A stretch of 64,000 nucleotides of DNA from Pyxidicoccus trucidator (GTDB lineage Bacteria; Myxococcota; Myxococcia; Myxococcales; Myxococcaceae), in contig NZ_JAAIXZ010000012.1 in assembly GCF_010894435.1 (NCBI RefSeq), forward strand, positions 62,001 through 126,000. The letters are read 5' to 3'. Each line of letters starts with the position of its first letter. Positions within the stretch are counted from its first letter, which is position 1. The notes beneath the pieces are model-generated. The model was not told where the DNA came from. It searched no databases and worked only from the letters and a program-made list of their open reading frames with translations. Shown one piece after another: positions 42,416 through 50,599 of the stretch. Both the position numbers and the translations under genes were made by a program.

Positions 42416-44194
42416 TCAGGCGGGAGGCACGGCCTCGGGCGTGGGTGCCTCCACGTCCCCCCGGGCATGGGCCGTGGGGACGGAGCGCGAGCGCCCCGCG
42501 AGGAGGTGCTCGGCGAACCGGTCCGCGAGCGCGGCGATGGTGAGGCTGGGATTGGGTCCGGTAGGCCCTGGCATCACCGCGCCGTCGGCCACGTAGAGGC
42601 CTGGGTGGCCGAAGACCTCGCCGTTCGCATCCACGACGCCCTCTTCGGGCGCGCGGCCCATGGGGCAGCCCCCGAGCGGGTGCACGGTGATGACGCGGCT
42701 GAAGAGGCCGAGCGGGTTGTGCACCAGCTTCCCCTCGAGCGACTTCGCGATGTCCTTCATGGACTGCTTCACCCGGCGGAAGTACTCGCTGGAGTCCTTC
42801 ATGCGCCAGTCGATGTCCAGCATCCCCTCTTTCGTCAGTTCCATGTGGCCGTTGGGGATGTCCCGGCCCATGGCGAGCAGCGGCAGGGACGTGGCCGAGC
42901 CCGTGCAGTCACCGAGCACATTGGCAATCTCCTCGCTCACGTCGGAGTCGCGAATGAGGCCCAGCCAGCCCATGGCGAGGCGGCCCGCCAGGCGCGCGCC
43001 GCGCTTGAAGAGGGCGAGCTGGTCGGCGCCCTCGTACAGCCAGTTGAGGAACTCCGGGTAGCCGGCGTCCTCCACGTAGTAGCCGCGTCCGGTGCCGCCC
43101 TCCTCCTCGCCCCGGAAGTGGAGGGCGCTGGTGATGACGGGCCCGAAGCCGCCGTCCAGTACGCGAGGCCGCCGCGTGCCGGAGGCGCTGTCCATGCACT
43201 TGAGCAGGAAGCCCAGCAGGTCCCCGTTGCCACAGAAGCGCGTACCCAGCTTCGCGCTGAGCGCCGGGAAGTGCTCCTTGTTCTTCAGCAGCAGGAACGT
43301 GGTGCCGAAGGTGCCGGCGGACAGCACCAGCCGGTCCGCGGTCAGCGTCACCCGGGGCAGCAGCTCGGAGGAGACTTCCGGCCGCTCGCCCTCGCGCGCC
43401 TCCGAGTGGTCCACGTACTGCACCACGAAGCCGCCGCCGTCCCCGGGCCAGAAGGACTTCACCTCGGCGCGGGTGCGCAGCTCGGCGCCGTGGCGCTTCG
43501 CGGCGGACAGGTACGTGTAGTCGAGCGTGTTCTTGCTTCCGAAGTTGCACCCGATGTCGCACTCCCCGCACAGCCGGCAGGTGGTGCGCGTGCGGCCATG
43601 GAGGTTGGGGTGCGCCTCGCGGATTGGCTCGCCCGGCACGGGCGTGTCTCCGGGGTTGCCGAAGGTGACGGCCAGCGGAGGGAGCTGCCAGTCCGCGCTC
43701 CGGCCCAGCCGCTCGGCGGCGAGCTTCATGGCGAGCGTCTTGGCGGTGGAGGAGTAGGGCGCGTGCTCCAGCGGGTAGCGCTGCACTGCCATCATCCGCT
43801 CCACCTCGTCGTAGTGCGGGTCCAGGTCCTCGCGGGTGACGGGCCAGGACTCGTAGCCGCCGTTGCCCAGGTCCTCGTGGATGAAGGTCTTCTCGTCCTT
43901 GCGCAGCAGCACGTTGGCATAGATGAGCGAGCCCCCGCCCAGCCCGGCGGACACGACGCCGCCCAGGCCCTTGAAGGACCAGAGGTTGAACAGGCCGTAC
44001 ATGCCCTCGCTCGGGTCCCAGAAGTTCCGGCGCATGCCGTAGGGACTTCGAGGGAAGGAGCCGGGCGGATACGCCCTGCCCCGCTCCAGCAGGCAGACTC
44101 GCAGCCCCGCCTCCGCCAGCCGGTACGCCATCACCGAGCCGCCGAAGCCCGAGCCCACGATGATGGCGTCGTAGTGCGCCTTGACCGCGTCCAT
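42416..44194 (-). CDS. GMC-family oxidoreductase (cholesterol-oxidase-like)
   Basis: A 592-residue flavoprotein. FAD fingerprint IIVGSGFGGSVMAYRLAEAG at about residues 9-28; GGGSLIYANVLLR follows, as in GMC sterol/alcohol oxidases. A Cys-rich CRLCGECDIGC at about 207-217 is the feature of the cholesterol-oxidase-like subgroup. The C-terminus has HPLGGCPMG and the DGAVMPGPTGPNPSLTIAA FAD-closing segment with the conserved His and Asn. Last gene of the five-gene unit, with 12 bp to the patatin gene. A sterol or long-chain alcohol substrate is inferred from the subgroup and neighbours. Confidence 0.85.
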   Translation of the reverse strand: MDAVKAHYDAIIVGSGFGGSVMAYRLAEAGLRVCLLERGRAYPPGSFPRSPYGMRRNFWDPSEGMYGLFNLWSFKGLGGVVSAGLGGGSLIYANVLLRKDEKTFIHEDLGNGGYESWPVTREDLDPHYDEVERMMAVQRYPLEHAPYSSTAKTLAMKLAAERLGRSADWQLPPLAVTFGNPGDTPVPGEPIREAHPNLHGRTRTTCRLCGECDIGCNFGSKNTLDYTYLSAAKRHGAELRTRAEVKSFWPGDGGGFVVQYVDHSEAREGERPEVSSELLPRVTLTADRLVLSAGTFGTTFLLLKNKEHFPALSAKLGTRFCGNGDLLGFLLKCMDSASGTRRPRVLDGGFGPVITSALHFRGEEEGGTGRGYYVEDAGYPEFLNWLYEGADQLALFKRGARLAGRLAMGWLGLIRDSDVSEEIANVLGDCTGSATSLPLLAMGRDIPNGHMELTKEGMLDIDWRMKDSSEYFRRVKQSMKDIAKSLEGKLVHNPLGLFSRVITVHPLGGCPMGRAPEEGVVDANGEVFGHPGLYVADGAVMPGPTGPNPSLTIAALADRFAEHLLAGRSRSVPTAHARGDVEAPTPEAVPPA

Positions 44195-44206
44195 GACGTC
44201 CTCCCC

Positions 44207-46429
44207 TCAGACTGGCGCCGGTGTGTCGTTGGTGCGCTCCGGAGCGTCCGCGGCCGGCGGCTCGGGAGCCTCCTTCCGCGCGCGCGGCGCGTAGAGGTCC
44301 CAGAGGGTGCCGAGGAAGAACTTGCCGAAGCGGCCCACGGCCCTCACGCCCTCGATGCCCTCCCGGGCCGAGCGCATGCTGGCGATGAGCTTGAGCAACT
44401 GGCCCACGCCGAGCTTCAGCACGCCCGAGCCCACCACGGGGCCTCGCGCGTCCGGGCCCTCATGGAGCTGCGAGTACAGCCGCGTGGTGTCCCGCCACAG
44501 GTCCGGGCCCCGGTCGTCGTGGATGGTCTTCGTGCCCTCCAGGTAGTACTCCTTCCCGTTCGCCTCGAAGCGCAGCCCGTAGGACATGATTCGGGTGTTC
44601 GGGTCGTCACCCGCGCGGAAGAGGTTGAAGCTGCCCTGGCGCACGGGGAGGTCCTCGCCGAAGGGCGGGTAGCTGACGTGGGCCACCAGGCGGGCGGCGT
44701 GGCTGTCGTCGCGGACGAAGGCATCCATGTCATCCACGCTGATGGTGCAGTGCATGGTGAAGGGCGTCTCCCTGCCCTGGTGGGCGCCGGCCACGGGGTC
44801 GGTGACGCCCATGGACAGGGGGCCGGACATGGTTTCGCGGAAGGTCAGGTCGGGAGCGGGTTCGGTCATCTGCGTCATCTCCGGGGTGAGGGGAAGTCCC
44901 TGGTCGCCGGCCACCGCGAGGTAGCGCCAGGCGTCCGAGTAGCCCATGTCGATGAGCGAGGCGGCGGTGATGTGCCCCGCGTAGAAGTCCGGGTCCAGCG
45001 GCAGCGGGCGCTCGGGCTTGATGAGGTGGACGGCGATGGGCTCGCGGTGCCCCATCACCTCCTCGCCCGCACGGATGCGCGCGTTGATGTCTTGGAGTTG
45101 CTCCAGCTGCGCGAAGAGCGCGCCGTTGGCGCTCATCTCAATCATGTGGACGTACTGCTGGAAGATGCCGCGCTCGTACGTGGGCGTGTTGCCGATGCAC
45201 CACAGCACCCACAGCTCGTCCGCGCCCCGGCGCACGGCCTCCAGCAGATTCGCGTCCTGAATCCAGACGGAGTCCGTGTACACGGAGCCGTTCTTCCGCA
45301 CGGGCGGCATGAAGATGGGCAGGGAGATGCCGGCGACGAGCAGGTCGCGGTCCACCTGCGTGTGGGGGATGACCTCGTTCGTCTTCCGGGTGAAGTCGCA
45401 GACGTTGAAGGAGCCCTCCATCCCAGCGTGCGCGCGGATGGCGGCCACGTCGATGCCGAGGTGCGGGAAGACGCGCTGGACGATGCCGTCCGCGTCTCCC
45501 ATGGCCTCCATCTTCCAGGCACGCAGGTACTGCTCGGGGGAGACGAAGGACACGAAGTCCTTCACCCGGAGCGTCCGCCACCGGTCGCACATCTCCTTCG
45601 GAGACAGGCCGGACAGCAGCATGGCCAGGTTGATGATGCCGCCCGAGGTGCCGTCGCCGTGCTGGAACGTGAGGCCCGCGTCCTCGAGCGCGCGCAGGGC
45701 GCCGGCCTGCCACGCCACGCGCATGCCTCCGCCCGCGAGGATGAGCGAGCGCTTGCGGTGGCTCGCGGCCGCCGACGGCAACGGTGACGCCTGAGAGGGA
45801 GGAACCGCGGTCATGGGCGTGCCCGGAACCGACTCTGGCTGGAGCGGACGGGTGTGAGGCGCACCCGCCACGGCGGCGTCCACTGCCGGAAGCGGCCGGG
45901 GTCGCCCGGAAGGAGGCATCCCCGCCACGGGAGCGCTCATCCCCAGCGGCTCCGTCACGGCCCCACTCGCCGTGAGGGTCCGGGTGCGGCCGGCCACTTC
46001 GGTCCGCTGCTCGCGGCGCAGCACGGCGAGGTAGCCCAGCACGGCCACGCCCGACAGCAGGTCGAAGAGGGACACGGTGAGCGCGAGCGGAGAGAAGACT
46101 CCGCGCAGCACGCCCAGCGTCACCGCGCCGAACGCGGCCAGCTTCTGCACGCCTCCCCACAGCACGGCCACGCGATTCTCTCGCGGGCGCCTCAGGCCAT
46201 GCAGGAGCAGCCCACCGAACAGCACCATGAACATGCCTTCGATGCCGAAGGTGTGGCGACTGGTCGGGTCCGTCCCCGCCTGAAGGAGCGCGAGCATGGC
46301 GCCCGGCATGAGCATCATGCCCACACCGCTGACGATGGTGACCCAGGCAATGGCCTGGAGCACCCAGCGCCACTGCCGCTCATGAGCGAGGAGCCAGCGC
46401 TCCAGGCGGGTGGACGATGCGGTGCTCAT
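44207..46429 (-). CDS. Membrane-anchored patatin-like phospholipase
   Basis: A 740-residue protein. Residues 20-137 hold four membrane segments, followed by a Pro-rich linker, a patatin domain with oxyanion loop GGGMRVAW (about 233-240) and nucleophile Ser262 in GTSGG, and a C-terminal beta domain (SFNLFRAGDD, YYLEGTKTIHDD, DLWRDTTRLYSQLHEG). That last domain is the one found between the oxidase and hydrolase parts of long mycobacterial-type GMC proteins. Asp is present in TDSVWIQDANL where the catalytic DG/A is expected. Its ATG overlaps the stop of a 26-codon mini-ORF created by duplication. Confidence 0.82.
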   Translation of the reverse strand: MSTASSTRLERWLLAHERQWRWVLQAIAWVTIVSGVGMMLMPGAMLALLQAGTDPTSRHTFGIEGMFMVLFGGLLLHGLRRPRENRVAVLWGGVQKLAAFGAVTLGVLRGVFSPLALTVSLFDLLSGVAVLGYLAVLRREQRTEVAGRTRTLTASGAVTEPLGMSAPVAGMPPSGRPRPLPAVDAAVAGAPHTRPLQPESVPGTPMTAVPPSQASPLPSAAASHRKRSLILAGGGMRVAWQAGALRALEDAGLTFQHGDGTSGGIINLAMLLSGLSPKEMCDRWRTLRVKDFVSFVSPEQYLRAWKMEAMGDADGIVQRVFPHLGIDVAAIRAHAGMEGSFNVCDFTRKTNEVIPHTQVDRDLLVAGISLPIFMPPVRKNGSVYTDSVWIQDANLLEAVRRGADELWVLWCIGNTPTYERGIFQQYVHMIEMSANGALFAQLEQLQDINARIRAGEEVMGHREPIAVHLIKPERPLPLDPDFYAGHITAASLIDMGYSDAWRYLAVAGDQGLPLTPEMTQMTEPAPDLTFRETMSGPLSMGVTDPVAGAHQGRETPFTMHCTISVDDMDAFVRDDSHAARLVAHVSYPPFGEDLPVRQGSFNLFRAGDDPNTRIMSYGLRFEANGKEYYLEGTKTIHDDRGPDLWRDTTRLYSQLHEGPDARGPVVGSGVLKLGVGQLLKLIASMRSAREGIEGVRAVGRFGKFFLGTLWDLYAPRARKEAPEPPAADAPERTNDTPAPV

Positions 46430-46524
46430 GACGCGACCTCCAGGGGAAACCGTTCCTCATGAGCCCGGAGCCGGTGCCCCAGGCGGGTGCGCGACGCGGC
46501 ACTCATGACGCGGCCTCCACGGGG
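46381..46524. repeat. 77-bp tandem duplication covering the patatin start
   Basis: Two copies, about 46381-46447 and 46458-46524, begin CATGAGC and end with CTCCAGGGG or CTCCACGGGG; they differ at about a fifth of positions. Each carries a Shine-Dalgarno plus ATG. The upstream copy holds the end of the membrane-protein gene, so it is the original junction. Confidence 0.75.
46426..46506 (-). CDS. 26-codon coupled mini-ORF (duplicated gene start)
   Basis: A tiny frame reading MSAASRTRLGHRLRAHEE and eight more residues. It starts inside the stop of the upstream membrane-protein gene (ATGA overlap) and its own stop overlaps the patatin ATG in the same way. It is a mutated copy of the first codons of the patatin gene (MSTASSTRLERWLLAHER), with its own GGAGG. 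It keeps the translational coupling chain unbroken. Probably translated but not selected as a protein. Confidence 0.55.
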   Translation of the reverse strand: MSAASRTRLGHRLRAHEERFPLEVAS

Positions 46525-47060
46525 CGGCGGCCGGTGCGGAACTCACGTCTGGAGGGAGTGGCACGCTGCCCCGCCAGCACCCGCCGCTCCATTGCCAAGA
46601 GCTTGTGGGCGAAGTAGCCCATCATCGCCACCCACTCCGCGGTCCAGATGGCCAGGCGGATGCGGCTCAGGGCCATCCACTCGCGGATGACCACCTGCAG
46701 GCGCTCCGGGTCGGTGATGCCGGCGGCCATCTCCCGGTTGTAGGGGAAGATGAGGTTGCGGGTGACGAGCCCCGCGGCGAGCACGCCCAGGAAGACGATG
46801 AGCGGATACCAGCGCAGCGCGGTGCGGCGCTCGTACCAGAAGAGCACCACGGCGGAGACCAGCATCACCATCGTCACGGCGGTGAGGACCCGCGTGGCCT
46901 CGGTGAGCTGGGGGACGAACTGCAGCCAGTAGTTGTCCACCGTCAGCATGGGGGCGACGGGGAACGAGAACAGGACCAGGGACCAGCCCGTCCCCAGGTA
47001 CAGCGACGTGCCCAGGAACAGCAGGCCCGCGTTGAACAGGTGGAGCACCTGCCGGCTCAT
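46503..47060 (-). CDS. Four-helix membrane protein, DUF1772-like
   Basis: A 185-residue integral membrane protein with four hydrophobic helices (residues about 8-30, 50-72, 80-102, 135-155). It starts at an ATG overlapping the stop of the decarboxylase-like gene by 4 bp. The helix layout with a Trp/Arg-rich final pair (MALSRIRLAIWTAEWVAMM) is reminiscent of DUF1772/anthrone-oxygenase-like proteins; the match is by eye and uncertain. In the operon it could be a membrane partner of the patatin or oxidase. Confidence 0.6.
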   Translation of the reverse strand: MSRQVLHLFNAGLLFLGTSLYLGTGWSLVLFSFPVAPMLTVDNYWLQFVPQLTEATRVLTAVTMVMLVSAVVLFWYERRTALRWYPLIVFLGVLAAGLVTRNLIFPYNREMAAGITDPERLQVVIREWMALSRIRLAIWTAEWVAMMGYFAHKLLAMERRVLAGQRATPSRREFRTGRRPVEAAS

Positions 47061-48055
47061 GGCCGGGCCTCCTGCTCGGGCGACTGCTGGTGTACGACTT
47101 CCTCCACCAGCTCCTGCTCCATCGTGAGCAGCTCGCCTTCCGGCGCGGCGCTCCCGTCCGCCAGCGCGGGGGCCCCGCCCGGGGGCGGCATGGGCGTCTG
47201 GCTCTGCCCCAGGCTCGTCACGCTCTCCAGGCCCTCGGGGTACGTGTCGGCGGGCAGGGTGGGCCGGCTGAGGAACCACGCCTCGAAGTGGTCATCGAGC
47301 ACGCCGCTCGTCTTCGGGAAGAAGCCGGTGAAGAGGGCGCGCCCGGAGATGTCCAGGTCCTTGAGCGCCTGCACGCGCGGGTGGTCACCGATGACGAACC
47401 TCGCCCCGGCACGCCGGCCCAGCCGGAAGCCGAGCTTCCCCCGGAAGTAGATGTAGCTCTTCATCAACATGCCGCGGAACGCGCAGTAGTTGGCCGCCGC
47501 CATGCGCAGCGGCAGCCACGCGCGCTTCGGCCGGTCGATTTCGATGCGCACCGCCTGCTTGCCGCCCTCGTCGTAGCGGCTGCTCACCGTGCCATCCTCG
47601 ATTTTGAAGTCCAGGTTGCCCAGGTGCTTGGGCATGCCCCAGATGCCCTTGCCGCCCTTGACAGAGACCTCCGTGTTGACGGGCAGGTCGAACACGTACT
47701 GCCCCAGCCCGTACTTCTTCTGGAACAGGAGCGGCAGCAGCGGATGCGCGGGCCGGGGACCGAAGGTGCAGGCAATCGCGATGCTGAACTCGATGTACGC
47801 ACCGATGTCGGTGGTGCGGTAGTCGATGACGGTAATCATCAGCACGCCCCTCTTGCGGTTGATGCGGAAGGGGTGCAGCTCATCCCCGGGCAGCAGGCGG
47901 GCGGCCTTCTCCGCGTCGATGGAGAAGGCGGCCATCAACGCCGGAGAGTCCTTCGAGTTGATGGGCAGCTCGTAGGGAATGCCGTCGACCCGGGAGAAGC
48001 GCCCGGTCAGCTTTTCGATGCGTCTGGGCAGATGGAACATTGCGGGCTCCGTCAC
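47057..48055 (-). CDS. Acetoacetate-decarboxylase-like protein
   Basis: A 332-residue protein. It opens with GIPYELPINS, keeps DYRTTDIGAYIEFSIA and has GMPKHLGNLDF, where Lys143 aligns with the Schiff-base Lys of acetoacetate decarboxylase; the adjacent second Lys, which tunes its pKa, is His here. So the pocket is partly kept and the reaction may differ. The C-terminal 70 residues are low-complexity and acidic. ATGA overlaps join it to the genes on both sides. Confidence 0.78.
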   Translation of the reverse strand: MTEPAMFHLPRRIEKLTGRFSRVDGIPYELPINSKDSPALMAAFSIDAEKAARLLPGDELHPFRINRKRGVLMITVIDYRTTDIGAYIEFSIAIACTFGPRPAHPLLPLLFQKKYGLGQYVFDLPVNTEVSVKGGKGIWGMPKHLGNLDFKIEDGTVSSRYDEGGKQAVRIEIDRPKRAWLPLRMAAANYCAFRGMLMKSYIYFRGKLGFRLGRRAGARFVIGDHPRVQALKDLDISGRALFTGFFPKTSGVLDDHFEAWFLSRPTLPADTYPEGLESVTSLGQSQTPMPPPGGAPALADGSAAPEGELLTMEQELVEEVVHQQSPEQEARP

Positions 48056-49101
48056 ACCGGCTTGTCGAGCTCGTCGAGGATGAGGGGGAAGACATCTCGG
48101 GAGGCGTCCTGGCCCATGAACATGTCCAGGTGGCCGTAGCCGGGGACCACGTGCAGGGCGTGGTAGCCGGGGCGGAAGCGCTCCAGGTGCTCGAAGCTTC
48201 GGCGCTGGCTCTCCGGGAGGAAGCAGCGGTTCTCCGCGCCGGCGAAGAAGACCCAGCGCGCGTCCGTCTGGGGCTCACGCTCGGCGACGTCCGCCGGCAG
48301 CGAGGGGAAGTCGTCCACGGGCAGCAGGTGCCCCGCGCGCACGCACTCGGTCATCTGCCGGAAGAAGGAGAGGGGGACCTTGGCGAACTCGTGCTGGAGC
48401 CAGTCGTGCGTCTCGGGGTTGAGGTTCTCGTGGCGCCACAGCGTGGGGAAGCCGACGCCGTACGTAAAGCTGACCCAGCGGCAGACGCGGTTGTCGCACT
48501 CGTGGTGGAAGGCACCGACGAGCAGGTCGAGCGCCTTCGCGGTGCGCGTGGGGGGGCCGAAGCCCCACTGCGGGTCCAGGTAGGGCGTGAGGCGGGACAC
48601 GACGGGGATGGCGAGCTTGAGCTTCACCTCCGCCGCGTGGGGAACGACGGGGTGCAGCGTCACCGCGTTGGAGAGGATGACGTCCACCTGGGGCAGCAGG
48701 CCGGCGGCGGCGGACATCGCGAAGCTGGTGGAGCCCTGGCAGTGGATGATGGCCTTGACGGAGTCATGGCCTGTCTCGCGCACCACGGTGCGGATGGCGG
48801 CCGGGTGGTCATGGACGGCGGCCTGGTCGAGCGTCCACTCACTGGGCTCCACGTCGATGCTCGCGCGCCAGTTCTCCAGCCACACGTCGTAGCCGTCGGC
48901 GATGAGCGCATCGACCAGGGTCTGCCGCACGGGCGCGCGGAAGATGTCGGCGCGCACCCCGGCACCATGCACGAGGACCACCGGTCCCCTGGTTGCCTCC
49001 TCGTCTCCGTGGACGTGCTTGAGGTTCAGCTCGCGCCCGTCACCGGCGAGAAACGGGACGGTTTCTTCATGGTAGGGCGAGGATGCTGCGGCAGCGGGCA
49101 T
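48052..49101 (-). CDS. Alpha/beta hydrolase, sterol/lipid-operon type
   Basis: A 349-residue hydrolase. Oxyanion strand VVLVHGAGVRADIF, nucleophile elbow HCQGST (Ser in Cys-Gln-Gly-Ser-Thr), and a late GYGHLDMFMG with the catalytic His. It resembles the hydrolase domain fused behind GMC oxidases in actinobacterial cholesterol-oxidase relatives. It is the first gene of the operon, 87 bp downstream of the second sitI6, so its promoter is in that gap or it is read through from the cassette. Confidence 0.82.
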   Translation of the reverse strand: MPAAAASSPYHEETVPFLAGDGRELNLKHVHGDEEATRGPVVLVHGAGVRADIFRAPVRQTLVDALIADGYDVWLENWRASIDVEPSEWTLDQAAVHDHPAAIRTVVRETGHDSVKAIIHCQGSTSFAMSAAAGLLPQVDVILSNAVTLHPVVPHAAEVKLKLAIPVVSRLTPYLDPQWGFGPPTRTAKALDLLVGAFHHECDNRVCRWVSFTYGVGFPTLWRHENLNPETHDWLQHEFAKVPLSFFRQMTECVRAGHLLPVDDFPSLPADVAEREPQTDARWVFFAGAENRCFLPESQRRSFEHLERFRPGYHALHVVPGYGHLDMFMGQDASRDVFPLILDELDKPV

Positions 49102-49188
49102 GAGGCGGGCCTCCCACCTCGTACGAGTGAGAGGCTCGCGAATGTGACGCAGTGACGACCCTCCGTGCTCCCCTGCTCCCTGGACTGC

Positions 49189-49911
49189 TCAGCGTGTGGG
49201 CAGCTCGCGGAAGGTGATGCCGTCGAGCTCGAGGCGGCGCACGGCGTCCCTGAAGCGCTCGGTGCCGACTATCACCGTGGCGAAGTTGCCTACCCGGAAC
49301 AGGTCCAGGTCCGTGGGCAGGGAGGCTGCGTCGAGGATGGGCTCATCCGGGCGGCGGAGCCCGAGCCTGCCGCAGGTGACGCATGGGGAGGGCACGTCCG
49401 GTAGGAAGCAGTCCGGGTGGAGCTGGCCGCGAGGTTCCATCTGGGGCTCCAGCAGCTCTGGAGGGTCCTTCTTCCTGAACCGCAACTCTGTCCGGTAGCA
49501 GAGAAGGCCCCGCAGGCCTTCTTCCTGGAGACGGTCCAGCGCTTCTCGACGCACCAGCAGCCGCGAAGAGCCGAGCCAGGTGAAGGGTCCAAAATCTCCA
49601 CGGGCCGTGCCCACCAGGGGTCCGAAGTTGGTACCGGGCGGCAACTTCGCATTCGGAGGCGCCAGGGGACGCACCAGCTCCCGGAGGCGTGCGAACTCGG
49701 CGAAAGGCTCGGCCCGCGCCGTCTCGAATTCTCCCCGCTCAGGCAGTTGGGACAGGTCCACCCCGGGATAGTCGTGCCCTGCTCCGCCCCAGGTGACGCC
49801 GCAAGTGGGGCATTCCACACCGGGCAGTCCCCACTTATGCGCGGCATTGAAGTCCCCGGTGTACCGGGCTGTTGCCGTCTCGTCCTCAAGGAGCCAGAAG
49901 AACCGGGTCAT
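49189..49911 (-). CDS. sitI6: SitI6-type double-CXXCG immunity protein (copy 2)
   Basis: A 240-residue paralogue of the protein at 36.6 kb, with CPTCG followed by VTWGGAGHDYP near residue 35 and CVTCG near residue 178. The C-terminal FRVGNFATVIVGTERFRDAVRRLELDG is almost identical to copy 1. The middle third differs (FTWLGSSRLLVRREALDRL), consistent with toxin-specific recognition. 13 bp after its toxin gene. Confidence 0.84.
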   Translation of the reverse strand: MTRFFWLLEDETATARYTGDFNAAHKWGLPGVECPTCGVTWGGAGHDYPGVDLSQLPERGEFETARAEPFAEFARLRELVRPLAPPNAKLPPGTNFGPLVGTARGDFGPFTWLGSSRLLVRREALDRLQEEGLRGLLCYRTELRFRKKDPPELLEPQMEPRGQLHPDCFLPDVPSPCVTCGRLGLRRPDEPILDAASLPTDLDLFRVGNFATVIVGTERFRDAVRRLELDGITFRELPTR

Positions 49912-49924
49912 CTATTCGAAGCCC

Positions 49925-50578
49925 TCAACCTGAATGGGCATTGTATTTCTGGATGGGTCCGCCCAGGAGCTGGAAGCGATAGATGAGCTCCCCAGCATGT
50001 TTGAAGATGTCCGCAGGGCTGGCGTCCGGGTTGGCATCTTTGAACCGAATCCAGGCCTTGTTCCACTCTCCCCCACGTTCTCCCCGATGAATCCGCTGAT
50101 GTACGTCACGCGGAATGGGGAGGGTGTAGTCGTGGATGCGGACTTTCTGGCGCGCGAACCACGTCGCCAGTTCGGACGCCTGAGGGAAGATGTGGTGTTT
50201 CTCGAAGCGCCCGGGTCCGAGCTTGGGACGCGGAGGTGGTTCAGGATACCAGGGGATGACGAAGACAGGCTCTGCCCCATTGGGGAGCCTCATCCCGCTG
50301 CCCCAGTTCCTTCGAGGACCGCTTCCGGGGGCCGCGGCGGCCACGGGAGGACGGGCGGGCGGGAAACGCGCCAGCTCTACGCCACCGGGCACATCCTCGC
50401 AGCGGTAGAAGCCGCACGCGTCGTCACCGCACAGCAGGGTGACGCACTGCCCCCTTCCCGCGTCGGTACATCCGGCCTCCGCTTCCTCCCACTGCTGCTG
50501 GTAGGGCGGCGCAACGGTTGAGCACCCCAGCAACGATGCGACGAGCAACGACAGCCCTACAGCTCGGACGGTTGGCAT
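49925..50578 (-). CDS. sitA6: SitA6-type lipoprotein toxin (copy 2)
   Basis: A 217-residue lipoprotein with signal LLVASLLGC, the same Cys-rich neck (CVTLLC, CGFYRCED) and a C-terminal domain with KHHIFPQ, RIHDYTLPIPRD, VHQRIHRG and FKHAGELIYRFQLLGG. All the His positions of copy 1 are kept. The two toxins differ in the linker and around the first His pair (GRFEKHHIF against GRWEKHHVF) and in the 50 residues after it, so they may be different specificities. Start at the second of two adjacent ATGs. Confidence 0.82.
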   Translation of the reverse strand: MPTVRAVGLSLLVASLLGCSTVAPPYQQQWEEAEAGCTDAGRGQCVTLLCGDDACGFYRCEDVPGGVELARFPPARPPVAAAAPGSGPRRNWGSGMRLPNGAEPVFVIPWYPEPPPRPKLGPGRFEKHHIFPQASELATWFARQKVRIHDYTLPIPRDVHQRIHRGERGGEWNKAWIRFKDANPDASPADIFKHAGELIYRFQLLGGPIQKYNAHSG

Positions 50579-50599
50579 CACCCACCGACCCTACCATCC

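Noticed and set aside
38785..45787. Very long open frames on the plus strand opposite the TonB receptor and lipid operon
   Set aside because: They are antisense frames of real genes, kept open by GC-rich third positions. Their residues are His/Arg/Ala/Val-rich with no domain.
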